Assembly: GCA_951213105.1 (NCBI GenBank) | Contig: OX578145.1 | Location: 6,189,191-6,253,190, forward strand | DNA length: 64,000 bases | Direction: 5' to 3' | From: Amaurobius ferox | Taxonomy: Eukaryota > Arthropoda > Arachnida > Araneae > Amaurobiidae | Shown: piece after piece, positions 13,901-28,900 of the stretch | Layout of the letters: every line of letters starts with the position of its first letter | How positions within the stretch are numbered: position 1 is the stretch's first letter | Position numbers and translations under genes: made by a program | Notes under the pieces: generated by a model | The model's input: only the letters and a program-made list of their open reading frames with translations | The model's database searches: none | Told to the model about the DNA's origin: nothing

Positions 13901-16900
13901 TTTTAGTGAATTTATTTCGAGAGTTAGGCTTAGCGCAAAAAAATTGCCGTCTCCTGGGAACAGTTCGGAAGCAAAGCGCTCCATACTTTGGGCCGCAGCA
14001 GTTCCGGAATGCCGCCATCGCGAAAGGGTTAAAAGAAATTAAAGCACTTTTCAAGGACTTTCAAGTACCATGTAATTTTTTTCAAGGATGTCGACCAGTC
14101 CCTCATCATGAAGATGTATAAGTTTCTGAGAGGAAAAACAAATAGCAAACAAATGTTATTGTTTATTTATATTAGCCATTTAGAAAATTTTCAGGAATAG
14201 CAGAACCACTAGGGAAATTTCCAGGAAAGCAAAACTTTTTGGAAAAAACACTGCCAAGGATCTGCAGAATATTTTCATAGCTGCCTTTTCCAAACACTTT
14301 CAAGGACTTATCTAATATATGAGAATTTTCAAATACTTTCAAGGCCTTGAAAATGGTCAGCTAAAATGCAAGTACTTTCCCAATTTTCAAGCACCAGTAT
14401 GCAACCTTGATGTTTGTATGAGGTACCATGAAGCAAAGCAAATGCCAATATATAATTTGATCCAAAAACGAAAGCTAAAACTAATGGAGTTCATTGTTTG
14501 AAAAATAAAGAATTCAACTTGAATGAAGATTGGACAGATGAATAAACATGAGACATCAAGAATGAATTTTTTAGCACTATACACGAACATGTTTACTTCT
14601 TTAAAATATTTCACAATACATTTGATCACACATTCCCGCAAAACTGCAAATTGAGTTGCAAAAATCAGATAGAAGCAACACATGAATTCTACAAACAGAA
14701 AATATTTCCTATATCTTTTGATTCATTGAACTATACAAAATATATAAAGCAAAAAAAAATTCTGAAATTATATCTTAATTTCAACTTTTCAATCAAATTT
14801 TTCATAATGGAGAACTTGGCACGCGGTTTTATAAACAATAATTTACAAAAAGAAAGAAATCCTAGAATTTCTTAAGAATTTATCCTAGCACAGTGATTGT
14901 GTACAACTTGTTTTTCTTGCAAAAATCCATACACAATAATGATTGTAAAAAGTCAGATTTTGTTAACTTTAACTGTCAAAAATGATAAAGCACTTTATTA
15001 GGATTAAGCAAAAGAGATATATAATATATAAAGATAGAATGGATACACACAAACACACATTAGAAAGAGTTGATTCACGGTCTAGGATATCCAAAATGTA
15101 TAAATTCACCAAAGACTATTCCTAATCCCCATTGTAATGCATATAGAATGAATGATAGCGAAAGGGGGAAATATGACATTTTGCAAAAAAATATTAAATG
15201 CATTGAAGGTAAATTTTCAAAATGCAGCTAGTGATCCTACCTGACTTTCAACAAGAACAGCCATATCGAGGAACATATCATGCAACTCCCGAATGCTCTT
15301 CTCCAATTTCATGATATCCGCATGCCGATCTTCTATGTCTGCCATGGTTTGCTTCGCTTTTTGAGTTTCAATAACAATCTAAAACAATGTAATACTTAAA
15401 TGACTCACAGGGCAAAAAAGATCATTAAAATACTGAAACATCATCTAATCAGAACCATGCTCTTAATGCCTATCACACTGATTGTCCACAATCATCATCA
15501 TAAGGAATCAAGTGATATGGCAATTTTGAAGACAGCATAGATATCGAGTTATAATTTACAAAGCATGCAACATGGCCACTTTTATTTCTTACCTAATAAA
15601 TCTCCTTCTCTAAAAATATTAGATGAGTATAAAAATTTGCTCAAATGAGTCACTTATCTGACTCAAACTACAACAATAAATGCTTCGTTAGTTTAATAGT
15701 ATACAAAGTTTATTAAAAGTATTGATCAGTTTCAGAGACAAAAACAATCCTCTACATCAGGATCATAGAGAGCGTCAGGCTTTCACAATTGGGGGTGTTC
15801 ATCTCAGACATATAAATCCGTAAATAAAATAACGACTTTAAAAAAGAGAGACAGAGAGAAACTGAAAATTGTTGGAACAAGGGGCAGTTAAGTAAAAAGT
15901 AGTGTTTGCGCAATTTGTAATGGGGTAACTAGCACCCCACAAGACTTTTTAAGAAAACACGGATTTGACCTGGACTTCAAAAACAATCATCTACACATAG
16001 GTTTCACTGTAACACCTAAATACATTAGAGTCATATAGGGGGTTCTGAGGCATATGTATTCTGGGTCACCACTTTGTGGAGTATCTGACTCCGACTTCTT
16101 AGCAGCTTTGTCATATTGTTGTTATTGACAAACTTATCAGATTTAACTCTATCTATTAACCAAAACATGCATTATTGTAGTTTCAGATAGATGTTAAAAA
16201 GATCTAGATGAATAGTTTCAAGACAAATGCAAACAAAATAACAAGATCAGACTAAACTTACACCTTGAGTGAATACCGTAAAATCACCACCTTCTAACAT
16301 TTCTTCAATCTCTTCATCTGTTTTTACATTTCCAGCTATAAATGACATAAAGCTATTTTTAATGGAACAGTTGCATTCATTTCAATGGCTTTTCAATACA
16401 GTTGTTAAATACATGATGAAGTTTGATTCAGAAAAAAATGAACTCACATACCAAACACACACACAAATGATGTTGTATGTGGGGCATCTCAACTGGGTTT
16501 AAACTTTAAGTAAAAGAATAATTCAGTTTTATTTAATTTCTCATATACAGAATAGAGAAAATATATAGAACTAGATGGCTGAACCACCATAGTTGCTACT
16601 GTTTATTAACCCAGAGGTTTTACTTTACATAACATTCATTTGGCCTTTCGAGATTCTGAAAGTTTTTTTTTCAAGAAAATTGAATGACATAAATACCTGC
16701 ATGAAATAATATAAATAGGTTTCCTACAAAGTCTTGAAATCAGATGAGATTTTTCTCAACCTAGCAAATAGTTTGAATCAGATTTCTTGCATGCAGAATG
16801 TTATATTTATCTGCATAATGTAATCAATACCCACGAAATCGCACTTTAAAAAAATAACCAAAATTTTATGAAAGTATTGATTAATAATGAAACCTACTAC

Positions 16901-19900
16901 AAAAAAAAATGAATGTTACATACTTTTCATTCACATAATTTGAAATAAAACAGATGGAAATGAAAGTTTCAACATTACATGGCAATGTAATCTATATATG
17001 CAAAATTACACTTATTTAAAGCAGTATCCATCAATAAAGTGAAAATGATGCAACTTAATACTGGTACTAGGTTCATATATGGCTGAACGAAAAACAAAAT
17101 GGAAGCCAACAGTTTGATCAAAATTCCCTTTAATAGAGAATTTTTATTGAAAAATCCTCAACTTTAGGGAATTCTATTAAAATTGAAAAACAAAATGGGA
17201 GATTCTTATCTAAAATCGGGAAACCAGGAGAAAACATCTAAAACCAGGAGTTTCCCATAAAAACCAGTAGAGTTAGCAACTATGTCAATCTCATTAGGTG
17301 TAGTGCTTTCACATATAATATTTTCTATTCCACCATTTAAAAACATACCAATTTGTGCATAAATCTATTCCAGATTTAAAATAGTCCGATATACGAAAGC
17401 AGAGGTCTCCCATAAAAATTAGAACACCATTGAAAATGTATAACCCATACAAAAAAAAAAATAACACTATTTTTACATAATAATAATTTGTATCACTTGT
17501 AACTATGGAAAAAGATGCCAAAAAAAAGTAATCCTTTTTCAAATTAGCCTTTTTAAGGTTAACCCTTTGGCCGTTACGCTTTCTTGTGGAAAACTTCTCT
17601 TAGCTATTTCCCAGCACGAGTAATGTTGTTTTCTCTGTAGAGGACACACATTTCCTGTCATCGTTGTAAAACAAAAAGTAAATAAATCATAATTATTTTA
17701 TACAATATATACAACATGTACTAGCATTTCCTATAAATGCATTATTTAATTTCTTAATTTTTTCTATCGTCATGCATTTTAAAACAGGGTGCAATACACA
17801 GTTCTGCATCACAGTCTTTACATTAAAATCACATTTCATTTTGCTTCCCCCCCCCCCCAAGTGAATATTTGTTGGTACTGTCATCAGAATAAAAAATATT
17901 TAACTGTTCCTTTCTTTCTTTCTTTTACTGCAAATCAGATGCTGAACTTATTGCGCAGTTTCAAATGTTTGAAATTTTGGAATTTTTCTTACATGAAAAT
18001 TCTAATAAAAAGTGGAAAAAAAGTAATAGAAATCAAAGAACTATTGATTCGTGCTGCCATCTATGGCAAAAGTTAATGAACGCTTCTAGTGTGTTACTAA
18101 CATACAGAAGTTTTCACTGAACGTGCAAGACACATTCGCAACAATCAATGGGTTAATTAAGAAGATTGTACCCAGCAAGTAGATAAAATATGATCCATTT
18201 TTTCTGACCCCCCCCCCCCCCCTTCAAGAGTACACCCTGCTACTTAAGAATCCCAGATTTAAACACAAGCTGATCATTATATCAAGTAAAAGGCATACAT
18301 CTAAGATAGGTAATGTATTAATTCTTTGTTTTACTTGAAAACACAGAATGCGTCAGAGTTTCAAAAGTTAAGTGAATTATGATACAGAAAATTGCAATTT
18401 ATTCTAGTAACTTATAATGGAAATATTGAAAATAATAAATATCATAACTTCTGAATTCTCAGAAACAGATACACTTAAGAACAAGCATATCAAGGATATG
18501 TAAATGGAAGGTATTTACTTATTTCAAGCTGCCTCTTTATTCTGTCTTTACAACGCTGTCGATATTCAGTTTGAATAGTATTATAATCAGACATTGCATC
18601 TACAAATCTTCTAGACAAGGCTGCATACTAAAAATAAAAATCAATTCTAAAATAACACAACACAACTGGATACTACAAGACAGCTAAAAAGTGATTATAC
18701 AGACATTCATTCCAATACCAAATACTCGATGACATAACTCTGAGAAATAAGGAATACATCATTAACCAGTTTGTTGGAATTTTTATTCATGAAAGCTTTC
18801 AAAGAGATCCAAATCAAAAACTAACACTATCCAAAATAACAATCTGTTTCAAAGGTATTCTATTACTAATACAAATTTGCAACATATAAATCAAACACTC
18901 TGATTCTTTTATGGAACTTTTAACTCTTTAACCCAGAGTGATTCTCATCCTTCTTTATTTTGGAGGAATAACCCTTCAACTATTTTGTACATTTTCATGA
19001 AACCCACAATTTGCCTTGGTACTTCCTTATTATAGTGGCCCCCACAATTACGATTACACCAAGGTCGCAGTTACGATTTTGCCAAGGTCCACAGTGTGAA
19101 CGTGTAATAGAAAAATAAAAATACATAACATAATAAATAATATAATACTTACATGTTTCATAAAAACAATTTTAATTATAATGTGTAATATGGAATCCGG
19201 AACATTAAGGAAAATGTTTTACATGTTTTATAAGAATATTTTTATTAATAATGTGTAATACGAAATTAAGAAAGATAATGAAAAGCAATATGACGATAAT
19301 ATAAACACATGCTGTTTCTTTAGGACTGCAAACGTTTGACGAGATCTTATAACCTACCTTGGCGATACATCTCAGTCACTTGGCGATTCATCCTTGGGGG
19401 ACGCTATAATAAGGAAGTACCTTTGCCTTCACTGATACATACTAGGTTCAAAAGGGATAAATTACAAAATAGACATGTAAAGCAATGGGGAGTTCATAAA
19501 TAATAAATAACTCATGCATCTGAATAAAATATCCCAAGATTGCCTAATTTCTATATATTAATAAGAAAATGACAAACATTTTGGTTTTACATCTGGCTTA
19601 CTAGTTACAGACAAACATTCTTGCTTTACATCTGGCTTACTAGTTACAAACAAACATTGTGTATAGATTCTGTAATGATGTTGTGTTTGATTGTATTTTA
19701 TTTATCTTTTATAAAAATTAATAAAACAAAAGTTACATTATAATGTTTTATGATATGTTCTCATTTTCATATGATGAGATTAAGAAAAAAAAAAAATAAA
19801 TAAAAACTCTGCATTACCATGTATTTCAAATTATAAAATACTGCCATATCGACTTTTGGAATACCATCTCAATTTCCTGCATTTTAGAGCCATTTTATCG

Positions 19901-22900
19901 AAAGATTTTCTGTTCTCATAGATTAACATGAGGAATAGCAATTCTGTTTTCGCACGTTAGATTGTTGTAGCCAGTCATGTCTAGAAAGTGACACATGTTG
20001 TGGCTTTAATTACGATACGTCATTGATGCATTTAATTAATTTGTTCTGTTTTCCACAACTTATTTATTTTATGTGTTGCTCCTTTCCTTTAATATCGATC
20101 TATGGCTGACCAACCGACTCCTAGAATCGGACGGAGAAAGAAACTTTGCCAACACGACTCATAGCGTTATAAGGTAATATCAAAAATTCTATGTGATCAC
20201 TATTGCTCTTCTGAAAATATTACCTTCTAATTATATCCTAAGTTAGACAGCAGCGGCAGATCTTTTGTTTATTTTCAACCAGTTCTTACTTACGAGAACT
20301 ATTTGACAATCCAGGCATATTTTAATACTACCACAAAACTTGCTCCAATTTGATGGCATGAAACCACTTCACAATTTAGTTATCACAATTTGGTGCTGTG
20401 AGAACCAGATATCACAATGCTATAGCATTCATTCTTAAGAGTCAAATTGTATCCACACCTGAAAGATGTGCACACAGTCATTTGTCTAAAGCAGGGATCA
20501 GAAACTTTTTCTTCTGGCGGGCCATCAGCAATGTCTGTGAGTTGATGGTGGGCCACATTCATTTATTAAACTATTTCATACCTAATAAATGAAGGTAATA
20601 ATAATACACAAAACTATCAACTATGTTTAATTGGTCCCTGGTCTAAAGTTAAATAATGTTTTTGCACAAACTGCTGAGAGAAACATTTGATAAATAAAAC
20701 TCAGTTATCCCTCACTCTCTAAACTGTCAGTTTCCAGTATCTGTTACCCATTGAGACAAAAAGTCTCCAATGAACAGAATGAAAACACCAAAAACAAAAG
20801 ATACAAATTAAAACAATGGAAATACGTCATATTTTACAACAAAATGAGTGTTTTCTCAAAATATTTAGAATAAAATAGACTAAATATTCTTTAAAATAAT
20901 ATAATATTGTATTGTCAAATAATACACTGCGAAAATTTGCAGTGCTGGTTCGGTAATCTCAGGACATTGCGTTTTTTATGAATAATTTACCAGCAATTTG
21001 CAAAACTTCATGTAGCAGTACGTGAAACCTCAGAGGAAAATTCTCTCTGTGTACAGTAATAAGGCAATCATCAGGAATAGTGCAAGCGAATCAGGTTCAG
21101 TTGTTTACTCCTAGCACCTTTCTGTTCTTAGGGTATTACTCACCAACCCTCCATGATTGCTAGTGGAGTGGCAGATGCAAGCTGTCCCCAGTCATTGTCC
21201 ACAAGAAATTCATTTTGAAATTCCCTGATACTTGCTTGATTCTTCCTTGATAACTCCCTGAAACATTCCCCCTTGAAGGATGTTTATTGAGGTCATGTCA
21301 CCTGTTGATGAAAATTCTCCCTCAGAAGTATATTTAAAGGAGATGAGTGATGGGTCTTATGATGCAAGATGAAAAATGTGACATCATGGAATGAACAAGC
21401 ATTGTTCATTCAGCTAAAAGTAAACTATAAGGTCGGAAAAGGAAAAAAAAAATGCAGAAATTCGCAGTTTTCCCCGGCTTTCAGTGGAATTCCCTGATCA
21501 TTCCCTAATATTTCCAGAAGCATAAAATTCCCTGATAATTCAAGGTTTTCTGGTTTTTCAGGTCTGTGGTCACTCTGTTGTAATCTAGCATTGCATAGTT
21601 GGCTAACATAACTTCTCTGAACATTGTCTATTGCAAGCATTTGTTTTTATTAAAGTGTAAAATACAGTGTGCTGCCTTCAGAATGTAAAAATGGCTGAAA
21701 AACGGAAGCGTGCAGAGTTGGGACTTTCTCAAAAACTAGAAACTATCAAATACTTGCATAAAGAAGAAAGTGCAACTAATATTGCACTAATATATGGTAT
21801 CGGGCAGACTACAATCAATGACATTAAGTGAGACATAGATTGAATGTCATTTTTGAAAATGCAAACTATTGATGGCGATGTGAAAGTTAGAAAAACTATG
21901 AAACCAGCAAAACTTGAACAACTCGATACAGTAATGTATCAGTTCAAACCCACAGTTAAAGACATTGAATTTTCAGAGCACATAATAATGGCTAACGCTA
22001 TCGACATGAACAAGAAGCTTGGTGATGATCAGTATTTCAAAACAAGCATAGGTTGGTTGGATAAATTTAAGTGCCATCATGATATTCAACAGTTAAACAT
22101 ATAAGGCAAAACAATAAGCGCTGATAGTGCCATGATTGCAGAGTGCCGGGAAAAAAATAAACAAATGACATTTAGTCAAAAAGCAGGCTTACAACTTCGA
22201 TGAAACTGGTCTAAATTGAAAAGCACTTCTCAAAAAAACTTTAGCTTTTTTGTCACATGGTTCATACAGTCTTGTTGAAAAAAAGTTCAAGGACTATTTA
22301 AAGAAACAATAACAGTGCTACGATGGTTCTAGACCCCCCACCCCATGCACGCACGCATGCACGCACACACACATGCGCGCGCACGCACACACACACACAC
22401 ACACAACTCCATCACAATTTCTTGTATCATAGAATTTATTTCTAATAAATTTTCTCGATTGCCTTTAAGGTTTATTGCAAACAATTTGATTGAAATGAAA
22501 ATAATATTGTTGTTTTTTAGTCTTTATAGTCTGTAATGCTAATTCATCAGCAGATTCTGTTAATGAGTGGATATCTATTTTCAAACATTTTTTCTTCTTC
22601 AATATCTATATTTCTGAATAATCAATTTCACACATTTTTTTTAGTAAAGAAGTTTGGCTTTTGTTGTAAATATTTCTGAATTCACACTTTTGTTTTGATT
22701 GTTTGTATACTCACCAAATGAAACATTTTATTGTGATTTGGAGCAATGGCAATCCACAGCTAGGTTGAATTGTGATTTTTTTAAAATTTGTGTACGTTAT
22801 AGTTTTTCAAAAAAATTACACACTCTATCATTTCTCAAAAAAAAAAAAAAAAAATCAAGGACTAGTTTTACTTTTTAACAAATTCAAGGACTTTCAAATA

Positions 22901-25900
22901 CTTAAAAATGAACTCTTTTTTTTTTCAAGCACTTTTTTCAGTGATTTTTACAAACATATGAACCATGTGCCATAAAAATCTGCACGAGGTTTGAAAATGC
23001 AAAAAGATGGCATCACTGCAATGGTATGTGAAAATGCAAGTGGGAGTCACAGGTTTCCTTTACTTATAGAGAAACCGCAAAAAGCCTCAATCAAATAAAA
23101 ATATGAATTTAAATGTCTTGCCTGTGAAATATTATGCATAGAATCTCACTGAATCAACCTATGGACCAGGGAATTATTGAAAACATGAAGCATCATTATC
23201 AAAAAGGTCCTATTCAGAAGCTTGTTTCCGCTGGGGATGGACCAAGCATAAAAGAAGTCTGGAAGTTATTCACTATTCAGGACACAATGTTGCTGAAGCT
23301 TGGCATGATATTCTTTGAAAAAAAGATGGAATAAACTGTAGCTTGAGGCAGAAATCAGAGAGGCTAACACCGAAAACAAATTGGAAGGTGCCATAGATGA
23401 TGCTGAATTTTAAAACTGTGTGAAATTATTCCTGGTGATGAAAACATTTCAATGGAAGAAATCTATAAATGGCTGGGAATGGACAGAGCTGACAGAGAAT
23501 GTGAGACATCCAAGGACAGTGAACTTGCACCAGGCATGGGGACTGTGAGTGAAGATGAGGAGTCTGTTATCGAGGAGACATTAAAAATAATGAGTCGCAT
23601 TGAAGCGTTCGAGCAGCAAGGGGAGGCAAACATTATACAGCTATTGCTTCTACGTAACATTTGTAACAGCTATTGCTTCTACGTAACATTTGTAACAGCT
23701 ATTGCTTCTACGTAACATTTGTAACAGCTATTGCTTCTACGTAACATTTGTAACAAAGTGTCAAAAAAGTCCTGTGGAGTACTATTAAAACACACAAAGA
23801 AAGTTGACAGTTTAAAATCCAAGTAAAGTAGTGTACTGTATAAATATTTCGTTTTTACCTCTTTTGCAGCCCATTTTGTAATTTATATTCCAAATGGACA
23901 GTTAATACAGGCCTACACATTCATGTATTTAGTGATATTTAAGTTGCTGTATGTAATTTTAATTGTGTACTACCATTATTATAATTATACAGTACCTGGA
24001 ATGATAAGGAATTATCTTGTTCAATTGAACAATTTCTAAATCTAATCTTGATTTTTATCTGTACTATGCTAAATTGAATCTTTGTACTACGCTAAAATGA
24101 ATCTTTGTACTATGCTAAAATGAATGCTGTACTAGCTGAACATGTTCGGGAAGTTAAAAATGGTAAACAATCTACAGGTCTTGCCCAACTTGTGGTTAAA
24201 CATAATTTTCCGCCCCATTACGAAAAATCTTTTCTTTTGATTAATTGTAATAACCCCAGTTCCATTTTAATGTATGAATCCCTGTTTATTTATATTGCTG
24301 GTGACTGTGGAGTATTTAAAAAATTTTTGCCGCCGTTTCCCCTTTCCTTATAACTTAACGTGCTGATGTCACTGTTAGCAGAGCGGAAGTTTAGCAGAGG
24401 GTAAGATGAAGTTGTAAAGTGTTCTTTAATAAAAGGCAAATTCGTCAAACACAAACATCACTTTTATTATAGTGAGATCCATTGCTTAAGACTTGGTTAC
24501 AAAACACTGTAACGTCGTTGCAAAGCCAAACTTTAGAGCTAGTCAACTTTTAGAGATAGTCAACTTTTTTAACTTTGGGCACTGTGCCTTTAAATGACCA
24601 GTTTTATTACAAAAATAGCATGGTCCTATGACTTTAACAGATTTTTTTACTTTAGTGACATTTTTGCATTAGCGTTAACATTAGAAAAGTATACAGATGA
24701 ATTAAGACTTACATTGTTACGATCTTTCGTCAACTGCCTCATCCGGCCTTTTTCCTGGGACAACTCTTTCTGAATTTTATCAAGCTTAAAGTCCTTGTCG
24801 CTCCAGCGATAGATGACTTGTATTATACTCTGATAGTCATCTCGCAGGTCCAACTATATACTTGGCCTGCAACGCCAAGTATACGTCCTCAATGGGATGA
24901 TTCACATTCTTTAGCTTGGTGACTTGCCTTCCTTATCCTTGTACAGAAGATATCCACTGGTTCCTCGATTTCTGGGTGAAGACTGAAAAATTCGTCCAGC
25001 AGACGCACTTATCCTTGTACAGACTCCACTAAATGATGCCTGTGCCTTGACGAGGTGGTGGAGCCTGTGTGTTCCGATGATCCTAAGAGCTATGCCGGCG
25101 GTAGCTTTGGCTACTGGTAGGGTCTCCCTTGCCGGACAGGTCGAAGGTGAGGTTCCAGACCAAATGAGGCATCCTGGTCCTCCAGGTTGGGGGTTGGAAG
25201 TGAGGCACCTAGTCTCACTCTGTAAAATCCTCAGGGATCCATTTCTTTTGTGGATACGGGTGTTGCTATCCCGAGGTACCCGAGCAACCTTTATCTTCTA
25301 GCTGCAGATTGCATCAATGCCAAGCCCCTAGTAAACTTCACTTCTGCCTTATGGACCTTAGTACCACTCTTCGGCCTCTGCCGTAAGGTATACCGTTTGG
25401 GCTCGGGAACGGGACCAGGTGGCTGTGTTGCAAAAAGGGCAAAGCGGCGTGTATCTGTAGTTTTGCTTTCAAGAAACATTTGCAGTAAACGGTTCCAAAG
25501 GTTGAGTCCCTCGGTTGCGTTGGTTGGATGGTGGGGAGCGTTTCATATCGAGAAATCCCCCTTGCATCCTTGGGCCCTGTGCACCTGGTGCATGTTATGG
25601 CCCGCTCCTTATCATCTAGCTTTGCGAATGACTCCGGCGGTTACACTTTTCACGTCAGAAAAGTGTGGGGAGACGGAGCCTAGCGGGGGCTTCGATCGAA
25701 CTGGAAGTAATCCGTGGTTTTTTTCTCTTAGTGGTTACAGCATGGAGCAATTAGATGAGACTCTTTCGAGTTTTCCTAGTTTTCCCGTGCTGCAATAGCG
25801 AAAACGTGGATTTTGTAAAAGGATTGGGTTCATTTTCGGGTGTTTCCCAATCAGCCACTGAAACAACCCCTCTGGGGTTGGATCTTGGCAAAAAGGAGGA

Positions 25901-28900
25901 AACCTGCAGTCCGGCTGTGGAAGGAAGTAGAGTCGCGAGCCTCGATGACCGACACACTGAAACCATGGCTGTGACGCAGAGTATACTCACTAAAGCACAG
26001 AGGCGCAGGAGAAGGCGCATGCCTAGGCAGCTGGACCAGAGGCCTGTAAAAGCTGGCGCTGTCACAGAGAAGGTTGGAGGCACCAAACGACTTAGGTCGG
26101 AAGGAGCCACACCTTCTCCAAGAGATCTGATCGTTAAGAAAAGATCAAGGACGGACATCCAACCTGGTACTTATGCTCAGGCAGTCCAGGCTATTAAGAT
26201 GGCAATCGTCAAGAATTCCTTCCCTTCTAGTAAGCTGAGCAAGGAAGAGGTTGATATCATCCAGATGGTGACTCTCGATAAGATAGATGAGATCCCCACT
26301 GGTGAGCAACTTCCGAAGATTCATAGCTTTAGCTCAAATGCTGGAGCCTTGGTTCTTCAGTGCAATGATGCAAACACTGTGGAATGGGTCAAGAGAACCT
26401 TCCATAATAACAGTCAGGTTCTGGGAGAGGCACTTAAAGTCTTGAGTGCCAATGACCTTCCCAAACCTGTCAAGGTGGCCTTCAAAACCAGAGATGTGTA
26501 CACCAAGGAGCCGAGTGTTTTGCTGAAACGGCTGAACCGTTTCAACCCGGAGCTGAAGTCTGAGGAGTGGCATGTTCTGCAAAACTTTGTGGAACCCCAC
26601 TCTGTAAGATGGATCTTCGAGGTGGATTCGGAAGCTGCGGATGCGATTCGCAAAGCTGACCTTGGTGCCTTCACCGGTTTGGACCGTAGAGTCTTTAAGA
26701 TTCTTCGGGATCCAAACGAGAAGCCCAAAGGGAAGATGGAGATGGAGGAACATCCAGTAGACCGGGCGACCTCCTCTCAGGTAAGTATTGGTAGTCTTGA
26801 GACTATGATAATAATGATAATGAGACTAAACTTAATGATCTAGAAATTGCTTCTGGTTCTAATGTTACATTTCATGCAAACCCTCCGATTTCGGATGATG
26901 AGTTGGAAAAACGCATGCAGGATTTTGACAATGAAATTATGCTTGACGCTGATCATTGTCATGTTACTAGGAGGGTCTCTCTCTCCTAGGTTTTCTTTGC
27001 CTTCTTTTTGTCTTTGGTTATGGGCTGTTTTAATGTTGTGCAAATTAATCTGCATCACAGTCGTTCTGCCTCTGCTATTCTTAGCAAAAGGCTGTTAAAT
27101 GGTAGAGCTGATATTGTTCTCATCCAGGAACCCTGGACCTGCAATGGAAAAATTTTGGGTCTGGGGATCAAAGGTTTTAATGTCTTTTATGATACATCCT
27201 GTATCAGACCTAGAGCCTGTATTGCTGTCAGCAACAAGCTCAATGCTGTTCATCGTGTTAAGTTCCTCAATGGTAACAATGTTGCCATCAGTGTGAATCT
27301 TAAAACCGATGATCATAAGATGGAATACATCTTTGCTTCGGCCTATCTTCCTTATGAAGATAAGGAAACTCTTTCTAATGTCATTATCAAACTTACTGAG
27401 TATTGTAATGGCAAAAAAATGATTATTGGTTGCGATGCAAATGCCCATAACACTGTTTGGGGTAGTAGTAATTGCAACCGTAGGGGTGATGATCTTTTAG
27501 AACAGATCCTTCTCTATAAGCTCTTTGTACTCAACAAGGGTAATTCTCCTACTTTCGTGACTATAAAGCGTCGCGAAGTGCTTGATATTAGCATAAGCAA
27601 TAGTTCTGCCTATGATAATGTTGTTAATTGGAAGGTTTCAGATGATATATCACTGTCTGACCATCAATTAATTTCTTTTTCTGTTAAAGGTCCTGTAAAA
27701 TCTGCAGCTGACAAGGGTAGGAACCCTAGAAATACTAATTGGGGTTCCTACAAAGAAGATCTAGGGGTCAGGTTGGCTGGCCACATTGGTGAGTATTCTT
27801 CTATTGAAAAACTGGATTTGGCTGTTGACTCTGTGCAACAAGCCATTATCCAGACTTTTCACAGTAACTGTAGAACCACTACTGCTGACTCCCCGAGGAT
27901 TGTTCCTTGGTGGTCTAATGAGCTCAGCCGGTTGCGTGGGAAATGCAGGAAGCTCTTCAATAGAGCTAAGAAGAATGGTGAATGGCAGGTTTTTATAAAT
28001 CTGCTCTTGCCTCTTATAATAAAGCAGTCAGGGACTTCAAGAGAAATTCTTGGAGAACGTACTGAGAAGGTATTAAAGATACCCCTGCCATAGCAAAGCT
28101 TGTTGATGGCAAGCTGATGGCAAGGGACAGAAATTGTAATTTGAACACTGTCAAGATGCCAAATGACGACTTTACTGTTACTGGCGAAGAGACCCTGACT
28201 GAGCTGTTCAGGGTTCACTTTCCGGTTTCTTATCCTTATGTTCATTGTGACAATGTTATTGCGTGCTCCACGTCCTCTTCTGATGACAATAGTTGGAGCA
28301 TTGCCGGGAGCATTGTTACTCTTGATAGGGTCAAATGGGCAATTAATTCCCATAAATCCTACAAAACTCCGGGAAATGATGGCATCATTCCAATTCTTCT
28401 CCAGGAAGGAATTGAGGTGCTAGCTCCCATTCCCTGCAGCATCTACAGAGCCTGTATTGCCTTAGGTCACATACCAAATGCATGGAGGCATACTAAGGTA
28501 ATCTTCATTCCAAAAATTGGAAAGGACAATTATTATGAGGCCAAATCTTTTAGGCCTATTAGCCTTACGTCTTTTCTTTTAAAGACTATTGAGAAGCTTA
28601 TTGATAGGTACTTAAGAGAAGTGATTCTGGCCTCTAAGCACTTGTCAAATTCTCAACATGCCTATCAACCGGGCAAATCTACGGATACTGCTCTTTACAG
28701 TCTCTCCTTTATTTTGGAGAGAAATTTCAATGCCAAGGAAGTTGCTCTTGCCACCTTTCTCGACATTGAAGGTGCCTTTGATAAGGTACCCATCGACACC
28801 ATCCTTGATGCTCTTGATAGAAAAGGTGTTGATACCACGATCTCTTACTGAATCAAGAACCTGTTATCTAATAGGTATATCTGTGCATCTCTACTTGGTG

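Noticed and set aside
13628..13984. 118-codon minus-strand frame
   Set aside because: It lies inside the piggyBac-like MITE. The other copies at 60561 and 11844 do not keep it open.
25250..25798. 182-codon frame upstream of LINE ORF1
   Set aside because: It spans the structured 5' UTR and has no protein-like motifs. Only its last codons (from 25742) might be the original ORF1 start.
28117..28851. LINE RT segments as separate host genes
   Set aside because: The frames are colinear parts of one LINE ORF2 separated by single TGA codons and frameshifts, bounded by a target-site duplication.
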